A stretch of 64,000 nt of DNA from Stictocephala bisonia (Eukaryota; Arthropoda; Insecta; Hemiptera; Membracidae). The stretch covers positions 1 through 64,000 of the forward strand of contig JAQJVL010002547.1 of the NCBI GenBank assembly GCA_035578905.1, written 5' to 3'. The translations under genes and the position numbers were made by a program. The notes beneath the pieces are model-generated. The model saw nothing but the letters and a program-made list of their open reading frames with translations. It made no database searches and was not told where the DNA came from. This document shows, piece by piece, positions 33,913 through 45,343 of the stretch; position 1 is the first letter of the stretch, and each line of letters begins with the position of its first letter.

Positions 33913-33971
33913 CTTTTTTTATGAAGATCCACGCCTTCCAGATTAGAAAATTTAGTGTAAACATCTTGGAC
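33913..33971 (-). CDS. GKAP-domain gene (mars/DLGAP5-like), downstream exon
   Basis: Acceptor TTTCCCAG then GTC CAA GAT GTT ..., encoding VQDVYTKFSNLEGVDLHKK, then donor GTACAT. In the GKAP family the sequence after DLEGFWDMVxLQ is V-x-DV-x-x-KF-x-x-L. This exon supplies exactly that and begins in phase 0, as the exon ending VVMLQ at 43100 requires. It ends in phase 2. The intron between the two is about 9.1 kb and contains a LINE split by a 5.2-kb DNA element. Confidence 0.72.
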
Positions 33972-34614
33972 CTGGGAAACAATGGTATTAATAATACAAA
34001 AAAATATTTATCGTTCATTAACAGGAAATAAATACATTGCCTCACACTTTTGTATGTATAATCAAATCTATGCTTATTTTTTATGATTTTTTACTAAATA
34101 ATATGTTGAGACTCTTAAATAAGTATTTTAAAGGTATGAGAATTTAATTAGAAGATACTGAACACAAACCTAACAAATGTTCACATTTGCTGATTGTTAT
34201 AAAGGGTGAGGCAGACCACTCATGTACAGCGGGTGAACGGTTTGGTCTAGTGGCATAAATCAAAATCTTACACTATAAACAGCACTTTGCAAGTCCATGA
34301 AACATTTTTTCGTCAAAATCTGTGATCAGTATCCTCCAAAACTCAGGGTTGTGGGTTCCAATCTTGAAATTGAAAAGTGTGAACATAGGACAAGTAATAC
34401 ATAATTTTAAAGGTCTGGTTGAAAGAAATTAATTTGCATTAACAAAATTCACTTATCTTAATGTGATCGAAAATGGCGGACATTTTTGTGGAAAATATTG
34501 GCATTTAGGGATACCCTCCAATGTTCTTACTATTATAGTTATGTTTATCCCAATTTACTTTTCTTCAAAAAAATCAGCTTCACCCTGATATGCCACATGA
34601 CTAGATTTATGCAT
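33972..34614. other. Mars intron, possible small MITE
   Basis: AAGGGTGAGGCAGACCACTC near 34203 and, inverted, CAGGGTGAAGCTGATTTTT near 34585 could be imperfect termini of a roughly 380-bp mariner-type MITE (TA flanks). The match is only about 10 of 13 bases. No other feature is seen. Confidence 0.35.
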
Positions 34615-35067
34615 ATTCATTATTCATCTCTAAGACGCCGATCGTAGAGATATGGGCGAATATGAGGAATGAATGAGTGTGATGAGTGTAGATGAATGAG
34701 TGTAGTTATTGTTACTATCTGAGTTCGACTTAGCTCAGAAAGGACCTATTTATTAACAGCCCAAAAGCCAGGGCAACTAAGGGAACTACAGCCTTACGTG
34801 TAATCAAAACCACACAGTGTTGGCCTGATTTTCAGCTAACTGACAAGTCTGACACTCAGTTTTCTCCCCTACACAACATCTAAACCTTGACTACCATTCA
34901 ACACGGACACTCCAGACTTCTCTAATAGTGTCTACGTTGATGGAAACCATTGAGCGGACGCCGTGTCGGTATTAAGAGAACCGAGCATGGAACCTATCGC
35001 CTACAATCTCCCAAACACTTTGTCCCCAAGTAGCTGGGTTACAGCACTGCGCCACCAGTGCCGACAT
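34615..35067 (-). repeat. Long tRNA-derived SINE (copy 1, near full length)
   Basis: Minus strand from 35066: GTCGGCACTGGTGGCGCAGT (A-box-like head), GATAGGTTCCATGCTCGG (B-box-like), a body of about 300 bp and the tail CATATTCGCCCATATCTCTA, CGATCGGCGTCTTAGAG. Two other copies in this window share body or tail (14249-14345 and 49345-49500), which shows it is a dispersed family. Length is about 450 bp, long for a SINE. No coding frame. Confidence 0.68.
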
Positions 35068-35737
35068 ATTTTGATGTTAGTCGCCTAACCCGAATTTTGG
35101 AAAAATTCTACAAGTAAAAATGTTTAAATTGCTTTATGTTATATGTTATTTTAAAGATCTCATTAAAACAAACAAAGTTTTTATTTACCACATATTTTGT
35201 ACCTCCAATTGTTTTTAATAAATTAGCAGAAATGCGTTTTTGATTAAATTTAACCAGTGTTTTAAGTTGCTTTGGACACTGACCATCAAAACGTTTGTCC
35301 TTAGTTCAATTCTCAAATCTCTCGAACATGAATTAAAATTATAAATCAAGTGAGATGTTATGTCAAATCAAACATTTGTAATAACCTCTAGTTTAGCCAT
35401 GTAGATCAAAATAAAATCTGTAAAATGGACAAAGAAGGAAATTTTTTGTGGGGTAGAGGGTAATTTATGATTTTACAGCTCAAAATTACATTAAATATCT
35501 TTTGAATTTTTATATTTAAAACAACATGTGTTGTTTACAAAAAGTTACGATATGTCTGTTTCTAACTGTTACTTGAAATAAATTTAGTATGTAATTCATG
35601 AAATGCAACTGATTTTTTAGCAGTAATATTCATTTACCTTTATTTAAAATTCATGGATGATCATATTAAACAAAGTAAAATAGTTTAGAAAGTTGATTGT
35701 CCAATATACCTCACATGGTTTTTATAATCATATCAGT
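35068..35737. other. Mars intron, nothing recognised
   Basis: AT-rich, no repeat or exon found. Confidence 0.35.
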
Positions 35738-36048
35738 GCTGGTTAAACATTTAAACCAATGATTGTTAACCAACAATTAACACTGTACTAATAATCTTCG
35801 CAAGAGGTGTCACAGTTTGAGTTCATTTAGTCTATAAACGTTGTGAAAAATAACCAAAATCAAACAATTATTGTATTACTTTACAGGTGTCAGTTTACAC
35901 GGTTGCAATTTGAGTATAAGTAAACTAGTAAAATAAGTTAGTACATTTTGGTTATTTTTTACTACATTCACAGACTATATAGGCCCAAACTTGGCTACCA
36001 TTGTAAAGATTATCAGTATTTATTATTGGTTTTAAATGTTTAAACAGC
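35738..36048. mobile_element. Imperfect fold-back element
   Basis: The left arm (GGTTAAACATTTAAACCAAT ... AAAAATAACCAAAAT) and right arm (ATTTTGGTTATTTTTTACTA ... TTTAAATGTTTAAACAGC) are inverted copies of roughly 110 bp with many mismatches around a spacer of about 90 bp. No hammerhead boxes are present. Old MITE or fold-back. Confidence 0.5.
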
Positions 36049-36117
36049 TTCATAAACATTCCCTGTCTTTTTTATTGCAAATTCTAGAGTAAATACCTAG
36101 TACTAGGCTAATAAAAG

Positions 36118-36194
36118 TTTCTATAGGTTGTGAAGAAAGCTCATAGACAGCTGAAGGATGGTCTGCCATAAGGATCCGTACTAGCTCCAATTTT
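36118..36194 (+). pseudogene. LINE-C reverse transcriptase, 5' piece
   Basis: Encodes KAHRQLKDGLP, a stop in place of Gln, then GSVLAPI, which is the RT block GLPQGSVLAP. The frame resumes at 41427 after the 5.2-kb insertion with LLNVYTAYIP and the YADD block. The LINE is 5'-truncated near 36100. Confidence 0.7.
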
Positions 36195-36210
36195 CCCCAG
36201 TAGCACTAAC

Positions 36211-36350
36211 CGTTGGCCCAACGTTGAAAAATGGTTGGCATGGTCGGGGAATCGTTGGCAAAAATTCCAACCTGTTGCCAACGATGGGCCAACATGTTTT
36301 TATCGTCATTGGCCCAACAAATTAAATAATTGTTGGCCCACTGTTGGCCG
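36211..36350. repeat. Left subterminal repeat cluster (GTTGGCCCAAC)
   Basis: At least seven variants of GTTGGCC(C)AAC or its halves in alternating orientation within 140 bp, including CGTTGGCCCAACGTTG, GTTGCCAACGATGGGCCAAC and ATTGTTGGCCCACTGTTGGCC. They are probably binding sites for the element's transposition machinery (inference). Confidence 0.65.
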
Positions 36351-36579
36351 GTCGTTATTTATTGACTTAATAATGAAATGTGTGTTATCAAGTAGTTAAA
36401 CACGTAATCTAAAGTTAAAAGTTTAAAACTTCAAGTAAAAGTAAAATAATATATGTAACGGACTTCATTTGATAACTGGAAAACGTAAGATCGTAGACGC
36501 CGACGAAGATTCATCTTGCACGATGCGCATGCGCGCGTACGTATGACTGAACCGAACTGCAATGCCGCCAGATTACCGC

Positions 36580-36708
36580 CATTTTTATGTTCAATTCTTG
36601 TCTTGTGTTTGGTGTAGTGTAGGTTAGCGTGGCGTTCGTTTTGTTTAGTTCTAGTTTCAAAGTTGTGGCAGTTTTTCATAAGAAGAAATTCATCGGTCAT
36701 TATACTGG
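36580..36708 (+). other. Possible 5' non-coding exon of the element gene
   Basis: The sequence ending TTATACTG followed by the strong donor GTAAGTAAAA could be a first exon of the DUF4806-type gene. No coding frame links it to the next exon; this rests on the donor alone. Confidence 0.25.
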
Positions 36709-37861
36709 TAAGTAAAATGCGAGATGTTTAGAGTTAGTCATAATTATTATTATTAATATATAGTTAATTAAACTAAGCAATTTTTTTGAATGCTCAATTT
36801 AATTTGATATGAATTCAATTAATTCTAGCTCTTGGGTGGAATGCAGGTGAATGTTACGTTTTGAGCAACCTTTCAAAATTTTAGAAAGATTTCAAGATTT
36901 TAGTTTGTTACATTTATTCATGGTTTTAGAGTAACCTTTTAAAGGTAAACACTCCGGAGCTTTAACCTAAACTTGCCAGCTGTTAAGGTAATTTCCTGTA
37001 GGCTGTATATAATTATACAATTATCTTGTTTTGTAATGTTTAGATGGACTTTTATTAGTATATTTTAAATATAAAAAGTCAATATTTTAAATACAATTGA
37101 CCTAGACATACCATTTTTGTGATTGTGCTTACAAAAGAGGCTTGTAAAACAGGCAAACTATTAGGCCTACCAAAGGCAGTTTTAATGGTGTAACCGTGAA
37201 TAAATAACAATAATCTGATCTCAATTATAATACAGATATTGTGTATAAATTGATATCTAATTTGTATTTCAAAACAGGAGGATAAGCTTCTATCATTATA
37301 AACAGAATTAGTATAGAGCAGGTTTAGTATAGATAATTAGTAGACAAGTGTCTGAGGTTACTTCATTCGAGTTGATGTATGCCTTGTGTTTACTGTTTAA
37401 ATTACAAGACAGTTATTTACTTAAGCTTACTTATTTAGTAGTTTAGTTTATTTCTATATAGGCCTAATATTGTTTAATTGTTATAATATCGATACCTGCA
37501 ATTTAAATATGTTATATTTTACTATTAGTACTTGGTTTACTTACCTAAACATTGATTGTTTAAGTTTGATTGTATTAACAGCCTCTCAGGGAAGTTCAAT
37601 CTAAAAGCTCAGCCCTTTTTGCTTATGGCAGTGATTATATAATGATTCGTAACCATAAAACCTTAGTGTTGCAGTTCTATTCTTTCCTAAATAATAATTG
37701 GCTATCTATTTATTCAGTTCAAGAAGGTTCAACAGTGGTGTAGCTAAAAAAAAGGTATTATGCCCAATCAAAAATTCATTAGCGTCTAGGCTATTTATGT
37801 TACCCTACATTATTCGATTTGACACAAAAGTTGAAAAATTTTGTTTTATATTTCATAGGCC

Positions 37862-37975
37862 TACGAGATGTTTCTTGTTATGGAATTAGATAAAAATTCT
37901 GGGGGTGGTTTGACTATAGTAAGGCAGGAGTGGATGACACTCCGCAAAAAAGAATGTTTTTGGAATGGAATGTTT
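37862..37975 (+). pseudogene. DUF4806-type gene, probable N-terminal exon
   Basis: After TTTCATAG the frame reads AYEMFLVMELDKNSGGGLTI and VRQEWMTLRKKECFWNG. Proteins with a C-terminal DUF4806 domain commonly open with a short module of the form F-x-VVEF...V-x-x-W-L...K-x-CYWP, which this resembles. The expected Pro after CFW is absent and the exon runs into degenerate TGGAATG repeats with no clear donor. This part is probably damaged. Confidence 0.4.
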
Positions 37976-38397
37976 TGGATGTGGAATGTTGTTGGTATTG
38001 GAATGTTATGTGAAAGTTTTATGTATATTACTAATTTAATATTGATTTAAACTGCTTACTGTAAATGAAATCTTGATTTGTATTGACTTTGTCCAGCCTG
38101 TGTGGAAATTATAATAAAATGTTTATTCTTAATGTAATTGCAAGTAACTGTGTATTGGTGATGGTTTCTAAATATCGCAATTAAAACGCGTTCTATTTCT
38201 TACACATAACTATGACAGTCAAATAAATTCAGTGGTCTACTGGTTATCCGAACTCAGCTATTCAAAATGCTGTTTAACTAAACTCGATTCCAAGCAAGTA
38301 AATTAAACAGAGACCCATGTTGTGTGTCCCAGTAGCGCATTAGTGTGAAACAGGGTTTTTACTTGATAATACATGTTTTTTATTTCATGGTTTCTAG

Positions 38398-38557
38398 GTG
38401 TCAGAACTTGGCATATTGGGTGGAATAAAGATTTCTCGCGCAGTTAGAAATATGCTCCAAGCAATATTCACAAACACAGTTGCAGTAGAGTACAATTGGA
38501 CGGGGAAACAGAACAAGAAACCTTTGAAGGATTTGGCTGTCGTACAGCTCATACCAG
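38398..38557 (+). CDS. DUF4806-like exon
   Basis: Flanked by TTTCTAG and GTAAGC. It encodes VSELGILGGIKISRAVRNML, QAIFTNTVAVEYNWTGKQNK and KPLKDLAVVQLIP. It resembles the DUF4806 domain (L-x-x-LGG...VR-x-IL...FTN-x-x-A...Y-x-W-x-G...K-x-x-F-x-x-L), found in many uncharacterised insect and cnidarian proteins. It ends in phase 1, matching the next exon. The function of the domain is unknown. Its place between the inverted repeats suggests it is element cargo. Confidence 0.6.
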
Positions 38558-39347
38558 GTAAGCTAATGTTCAAATAAATTGGAAATTAATAGTAACAATT
38601 TCTTCTTGCAGAGGCTTAACTTCATATTAAACAAATTTCCAACGTAATGATATTTTAGTACATGGGTTTTTGAAGTTGCAATGTTATTCCTTTGCATACT
38701 TACAAAATTTTGAAATGGGTTATATTTAAAAATTAAAATTCCACTATTGACAGTATTAAGCGAAGATAGATGTAATAAGTTAGTGGAGCATATGAGACCA
38801 CCTAAAAAGCAAACATTCCTTGAGGTGACATTCTAAAGCATGCCTGATAGCAAATTAGTTAATGTATAGAAGGCAGATTTAATTAAATTGTAAATGCAGT
38901 CTATTGTTTCTGGATGAGCATAGAGACCTTTCTACAATTCTTTGTGGCACATCGCAAACTAAGTAGGAATCTAATAAGTATAATATATATTAGTCCCAAT
39001 AATAATAAAAAAATAAAAAAAAACATATCCATAACATGTTTGTTTATTTACTAAAAAATTAATTTCAAGTTGGCAATAATATAAGTGAACTTAAACTATG
39101 ATAACAGACTAAAAACATGATTTACAGTTTGTTATCATTTTTTAAGATTGGCTTACCTAATTTATTGCATTGTGCACCATAAAATTGTTTATTTTATTGA
39201 ATCAAAATTGTTTAGAAATGTTTCATTTTTATTGATTGTTAGGACTGCTTTATATTTATAATTTTTAAGTATAACAGTAATCATAAGCAAATATTAAACA
39301 TTTTGGTCTGTTTAGTTTTTAAAACTAGTTTTGAAATTTGTTTTCAG

Positions 39348-39418
39348 GAATTATCAGGAAAAATCTACATACCCAACAAGCCACCGATGCAGAAATCCAT
39401 TTGATATATAACGATTAG
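39348..39418 (+). CDS. DUF4806-like terminal exon
   Basis: Acceptor GTTTTCAG, then completion of Gly and IIRKNLHTQQATDAEIHLIY-ND, stop TAG at 39416-39418. This is the expected C-terminal end of a DUF4806 protein (short helix after the conserved L-x-x-VI). Splice phase agrees with the exon at 38398-38557. Confidence 0.58.
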
Positions 39419-41230
39419 GAATAGGAAAAGTTTGCCATTAGAGTGCTAATTGTATGTAAATATATGGACGTGGAAAATATTTATTAATGTAATTATGTGT
39501 TTTAGATTGTTTGTATATTGATCATTGTGTATTTAATGATATTATAATAATATAAAATGAAATATCAGGGAAATATATAAGGCTACAATAGCTCTTGAAA
39601 TATTTATATATGTTATAACCTGAAAGGTTATTATTCTGTATATAACTATTTTTTTATCGCTATATATATTTAAATAGCCTTATTATTTATAAAATAGAGC
39701 GTGTGTTTAGCCAAATTTTTGTATAAGGGTCATTCCATGTCAAATCAACACACTAAAAATTAAAATTTGTCATCACTATTTTAGATTTGCTAAAATTTGG
39801 TATACTTATTGTGGGTGATAAGACTAAGAAAAATACCAAATTTTTAATTTTTACCTCAAACCGTTAACGATTTACAGCTATGTAAAGTTTTCAAAAACTC
39901 CCTTAATAAACGCGAACGGACTTTTTTGAAACTGCTCTAAGAGCTGCCCTAGTTGAGCTATAAAAATAAATTCTGCAGTATGTATACTAATTTCTATTGA
40001 ATGTTTATTAATATTACTGTTTCCATGGTAACAAATGATCAGCTGATTTAGTGTTTGTGGTCTTAAATTTCAAGTAAGTTTTATTTTCACCTTTATGATT
40101 TATAATGTATATATTTCCTAAAACTAGATGAAATTTAGAATATTTTGGCTGTTTCTTATTTTTTTTAATTTTATTATCTTAACATTGTTTTAAGGGGTAC
40201 CCTCCTCTTTTCATGATTTATAAATTTAGAATGTTTACATATATGTTATATACAACGAAAAAAGGAACAACTTTGTTGATATAATTCATAGTTTATATGA
40301 TAGCTTACATATTTATGTACATAATATAAGTAGGTTTATAGTAAATAACTATTTGTTTATGAATTATATAACAAACATCTGCACGTTAGGCAAAAATCGC
40401 CTCCCACTGGGAAAAAATAACTGCCAGTTCGAGGATTAAAAACTTCTTGTGTGCAACGATAGTAAGTTTTTGCAATATGTTAAATGTATAAACATAAATC
40501 AAAAATGTATTTGTCTCTGAGGTAAAGAGGTTTTTATGTATATACTTTTTATTTTGTGTTTTGTCCATTTGTTTTAATAAATCATAATTATGTCGCATAT
40601 CTCTTTAATTTCTAACCCATTGCTCCCATATTGTGTAATTACAATTAATTTTTTAAAGGAAATTAAGTCAGTTTTAGTAAAGAGCTTTTTTTTTAGAATA
40701 AAATATTAATTCCAAAATTGACTATTGTTGAATGTTACCGGATATATTGTGCTAATTTTTGAATATTTCAGGTTCTTGACAGTTGATCATATGTTTGGTT
40801 AACTTTTGTAAATAATGTAATTAAAGAGTTTTTCTACATTATTAATAGATAATACAAAGCTTGTGAAATTTGATTATATCAAACATAAATGTACAAGTTT
40901 TATATTTGATTTCCTGCCATGGCTATAGATTATTTTTGGATTGTATAATATCTAAAGTTAAAGTAGTTCGAGAATTATTAGTGAGCATAGTGTCATGGTA
41001 TATTTATGATAGTATTATTTCAATTTCATGGAATTTGAATTTAAATAATCATAAGATATTGAATGTTGATATTTTACACTTCACTCTCCAATAACGATGG
41101 GATTTGAATTAATTGTTTTATTGGGTACTTTAACAGTACAAAAATATTTCAGGCTGCTGAAGTGCACAAAATCTAATTTTGAACAAAAGCAGTATATTTT
41201 TCTAGTTTCATTTATGGGCACAAATTTACA

Positions 41231-41415
41231 GTTGGCTGCTGGTATTTCAAAACTGTTGGCCCAACAACTTTATTATTGGTTGGCCCAACAACATAGTTGA
41301 TGGTTGGCCCTACGTTGGGAATTGGTTTGTTGGCCAACCGTAAGACTTACTGCCAAAACATACCGTTGGCCAACCGTTAGCAGCTACATTGGGCCAACAA
41401 TTTGCCAACAATTTT
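41231..41415. repeat. Right subterminal repeat cluster (GTTGGCCCAAC)
   Basis: Repeats mirror those of the left end: CTGTTGGCCCAACAACTT, GGTTGGCCCAACAACATAG, TTTGTTGGCCAACCGTAAG, CCGTTGGCCAACCGTTAG and TTGGGCCAACAATTTGCCAA. The match between the two ends is in motif, not in exact sequence. Confidence 0.65.
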
Positions 41416-41426
41416 TGCTACTGGGG

Positions 41427-42520
41427 TTATTAAACGTGTATACTGCTTACATCCCAACCACCAAGTCAAGAAAGTTTATATATGCAGACGATACTGCTTT
41501 AGCTTATCAACATAAGGACTTCACAGCTACTGAAAAAACACTCACAAACGATCTTGCAACCCTCGAAGAATATTTTAGAACCTGGAAGCTAAATCCTAAC
41601 CCATTAAAAACCGAAGTAGCCTACTTGCACCTAAGTAATCGACGAGCTAATCGAAAATTAAACATCTTTCTAAATGGTGTAAAACTCCACCACAATGATT
41701 ATCCACAGTACCTGGGAGTAACGTTAGATCTATCGTTGACGTTTAAAAGCCATCTTCAAAAAACAGCAGCTAAAATTAAAACCAGGGCAAATGTACTACA
41801 TCATATTACTGGAACAACTTGAGGAGCCAACGTACACGTCTTGTGTACTACTGCTTTGTCACTGGTTTATTCAGCTGCTGAATACTGTGCTCCCGTATGG
41901 CTAAATAGCGCACATACAAAAGGGATTGATGCCCAACTTGATAGAGCCATAAGAGCTATTAGTGGTACTCTCATGGCAACTTATCTACATTGGCTCCCAG
42001 TGCTGTGCAGTATAGCTCCTACAGAAATAAGAGTTCGAGAGGCACTACTTAAAGAATTCAATAAGATCTTGAATACCGCACCTCCCCATTACCTAGGATC
42101 TCCCATGTCAGAATGGTCGCTTTAAATCTCAAAACCTACCTGTACGTACTGCTTTCCAGTTGAGGAGATCAAATTTCATGCCCAATACTAGCTGGGCCAT
42201 AGCGTGGAACAGTTTTGATGAATACCTGTAAGTGGTATGAATTCTTAGGGATTGGACATTGTTGAATCAGTTCCAAACTGGAGTGGGCAGATGTAACTAA
42301 TGGAAATACAAATGGGGATTGCCAGTAGATCAGTCGTGTGATTGCTGGGAGTCTATCCAAACAATAGATCACATAGTTACAGAGTGCCCCTTGCACTGTT
42401 TTACGGAGGGATTAGCTAACATAAATAGAATCAGGGAGGCAGGTCTTAAATGGCTTGATGGATTGGATTTAGCTTTGTGACAAGAGATCATTTGTTATTT
42501 ATTTATTTATTTTTAACTTT
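41427..42520 (+). pseudogene. LINE-C reverse transcriptase, 3' piece and tail (Jockey-like)
   Basis: Starts LLNVYTAYIP, KFIYADDTALAYQHKD (catalytic YADD intact), then YLGVTLDLSLTFKSHLQK, ITGTT, a stop where Trp is expected (41821), and ALVYSAAEYCAPVWLNS. Further stops and shifts follow. Near the end QTIDHIVTECPLHCF and LKWLDGLDLAL, stop, form the C-terminal zinc-knuckle-like block typical of Jockey-type elements. A TTAT tail follows at 42498-42515. Non-functional. Confidence 0.75.
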
Positions 42521-43099
42521 TATTATAGTGTAATGACTTTTGGAGTTTTTTTTTTTCAACTATAAAATTCAGCTTTTACATAATTTTACATAAAAAAATA
42601 ATAACTATGGTAGCTGACAAAAAAACCATACGACATATATATAAAACATCATAACAGTCTTCTTTCTATGATCACATGAGTATAGAAACAATGTTATGTA
42701 GTATGAAAATTAACTTTACAAACTTTTTACTTCAGTTTAAGTGATTCTTTAAAAGGACTACTAAATTTGTTTCCATGTTGATTTTTAGAAATGAACATAT
42801 CTTTTTATAAAAAACACATTTGTTTCAAAAAGATCTAAAATGTAATTTTGTTTCACTCAAGCTAGGTTTAAAAGTGCCTAAAATATTATCCTCTCCCTAC
42901 AACAAAATTAGCTTTTCTTGTCCATTGCAGCTAACCATTACTATTTCTAATTCATTGCAACTAACCATTATGTTTCTAAATCGTCTATTTGGCAGGTTAT
43001 TTTTGTTAACTAGGCTTAGAACATGTTTTTAATAAACATTACTGACTGTTTACTACAGTTAACTGATCGCACAAACAACTTATATGAACGTAAACTTAC
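42521..43099. other. Mars intron, nothing recognised
   Basis: AT-rich, with a small internal repeat (CATTGCAGCTAACCATTA / CATTGCAACTAACCATTA, about 42924 and 42953). Confidence 0.4.
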
Positions 43100-43263
43100 T
43101 TGTAGCATCACCACTTCCCAATATCCTTCCAAATCTCGTAGTTTTATCAGTGGAGCATCACATGGTCCTCCCTCTCTGCTCATATCTAAACACTGCTGTT
43201 CTCCGTCACTTAAAAGCTGTTCAAACTGCTTTAATTTCTTATTCAGTAACAGCCGAGTCTGAC
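43100..43263 (-). CDS. GKAP-domain gene (mars/DLGAP5-like), central exon
   Basis: Acceptor ATGTTACCAG, then completion of Gly and QTRLLLNKKLKQFEQLLSDG, 26 further residues, and DLEGYWEVVMLQ, then donor GTAAGT. The L-x-x-KKxKQFExL...DLEGFWDMV-x-LQ pattern is the GKAP (SAPAP) domain. Within that family the association with a mitotic protein (mars in flies, HURP/DLGAP5 in vertebrates) is suggested by the surrounding exons but not proven. Phase 1 in, phase 0 out. The product would bind spindle microtubules if it is mars. Confidence 0.82.
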
Positions 43264-43341
43264 CTGGTAACATTAAATTTGAAATGGACTTGTTGTTAGT
43301 CCGAAGGTCTTAGTAGAGGAGTAGTTTTAGAAGATGAGTTG

Positions 43342-43703
43342 ATTCTCCTTCTCCTACTTCTATTGGAACTGTATACTAATTGTAACTTTAAGCTGGCTTG
43401 GATCAATTATACCACAATTCTCTCCAAAGAAGATAGCTGGTATCAACTCAGTTTTCTGTAATACAATGGTAAGTAAGACTTGCAAAAGCTTCTGAGAAAC
43501 AGATGCCTTCAATGTGTAGCTGTTTCGATGTTGTTACCTCTCAAGGTACAGATAGTCAAGCGTTCTAATTTACCACAGTACTACGGCAAACTGAGTTGAT
43601 ACCACGTAGCTATTTTCTCTGCGAAGGATTATGGTGTAATCATTCCAATCCAGCTTGAAACTACTAATGGTATATACAGTTCCAGGAGAAGAAGAAGAAT
43701 AAA
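43342..43703. mobile_element. Imperfect fold-back element in a mars intron
   Basis: The left arm (ATTCTCCTTCTCCTACTTCT ... GGTATCAACTCAGTTTTCTG, 43342-43464) and right arm (CGGCAAACTGAGTTGATACC ... GGAGAAGAAGAAGAAT, 43567-43703) are inverted copies of about 125 bp with scattered mismatches. About 100 bp of spacer separates them. No hammerhead boxes, no coding frame. Confidence 0.5.
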
Positions 43704-45343
43704 CTGAACATTAAACCCCATTAACTCATTAAACATTAATTCATTATTATGGGCAACAGTGCCATTTATACACACACAATATGGTTGCATGAGGCCTGCA
43801 GCATTTAATAGTGATTGCGATTTTTTCCTGTTTATAAGCCATATTCTGATTCTGTTGTATTTTGAAGCCTGTTTTTTTGTTTTTTTTTTTTTTTTTAGTT
43901 TCTTATGAGAGTTCATTGGAATAAACTATTTATGCAGAAGCCTCATATGATAGCGAGCTCCTCTACTATGTTTTTGAACCATTAGTTGTTTCTAAAATAT
44001 TTTGATGTTTTAGTGGCAGTGGTCCTATATATTTTAACCGTCTCAAACCTGAAAATACAGTCAGATTAAAACACAAAAAATACCTTTAACTAATTACCTC
44101 ACTGTATATGTTAAGTTAATACTAAATATTAAAACATTTTTATAGTTCCTTTCTAATAGATCAAATTGTTTAGTTTCAAAGTAAAAAATGTTATATAAGG
44201 TACACATTTATAAATATAGAACTACTGAGTTTTGTTAAGTTTTGCATGGTAAATACTCATTTTTATTCTAAAGAAATGAGTGTACAAGTAAATAATAATC
44301 ACAATGTTGTTTCAAAGATCTGTTAAGTTTTATACACTGAGAGATTATAGTGTGCGCGCTCCATTATACATTTAAGATGTTGTGCTTATAAGCAACAACT
44401 ATTCTTTATATTGTGTGTAAACTTATCACGAGAAACATTGTACACTAATTAAATAATATGTATTTTTAATTTTGTAAGCTAATCGAGCTAGGAAGAAGAT
44501 AACATAGCTTGGTTAGATTGATTTTAAAGTTTAGGGGTCAAAAACAGCGGGAAAAATCTAAGATGAGTAAAAAAATCTGAGCTCCAATAACTCTAAAAAT
44601 TCCAATGACTCTATTACTACAGTCATTTTATTAATAATTATAACATCTTTTTAAGCTAGTGTAAATAAATAAAAAAAAATGCTAAATATTAGGTCTGGTG
44701 CTCTTAATAGTTCTTTTGCCGTCATGAGTCACAGGAAAAAGGCTGAGGTGACATGAGCACAGCGGGTGATCAGTTTAGCACACGAAGCGTGTAGGGGTGT
44801 CTTCTTGTAAACCTTAATTTTTGTTTAGTTAAAAGTTAACAGCAATATTCAAATAATCTTTGCTTAATTTTTGTTAAGTGGGGTTTTTATGCAGCTTTCA
44901 ACAAGAATTATTTTGAACAATAAAGCCTCAAACATTATTTTTCCTCCAGTTTTAGCATTTGCTTGATAATGGCTCAGATGGCCTAAGGTTAAACTGCCAA
45001 CTTCACAATCACAATACTAATTTATGGCTGTATTAATGAATAACCCAGTTACAATTTAACATTGCAAATTAAGTTAGTTTAGATTTGAGAACAAAGCAAT
45101 GCACAAAAATTTCAACGAATTTAGTGTAGTTGTAATCAACTTTCAAACCTAGTTATATAAATATAGTACTTTAATTAATTCAATAAATACATGCTATATT
45201 TGTTTCTTTGTTTACCAACCATGAATTTGTACAGAGAAAACTTAATTGCATTTTAAACTTAATTCTTAATGACATCAATGTTTAATGCTAAAACGTTTCA
45301 AGTGTATAAAATCAAAATTCTGCCTTAATTTTAGTGGACTGAC
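43704..45343 (-). other. Mars intron, no gene seen
   Basis: AT-rich intron sequence between the two mars exons. It contains a T-run near 43870-43896. No exon or element was recognised. Confidence 0.45.

Larger units (their letters stand above)
36195..41426. mobile_element. 5.2-kb terminal-inverted-repeat DNA element with DUF4806-type gene
   Basis: Termini CCCCAGTAGCA (left) and TGCTACTGGGG (right) are inverted repeats and sit exactly between two halves of a LINE RT frame, which proves insertion. Inside each end are many copies of GTTGGCCCAAC or GTTGGCCAAC in both orientations (left 36211-36350, right 41231-41415). The target duplication is short and unclear (about 2 bp, TT). Inside is an intron-containing plus-strand gene (37862-39418) and, near 39728, a block beginning GGGTCATTCCATGTCAAATC that looks like another repeat. 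No transposase motif was found, so class is undetermined. Confidence 0.7.
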
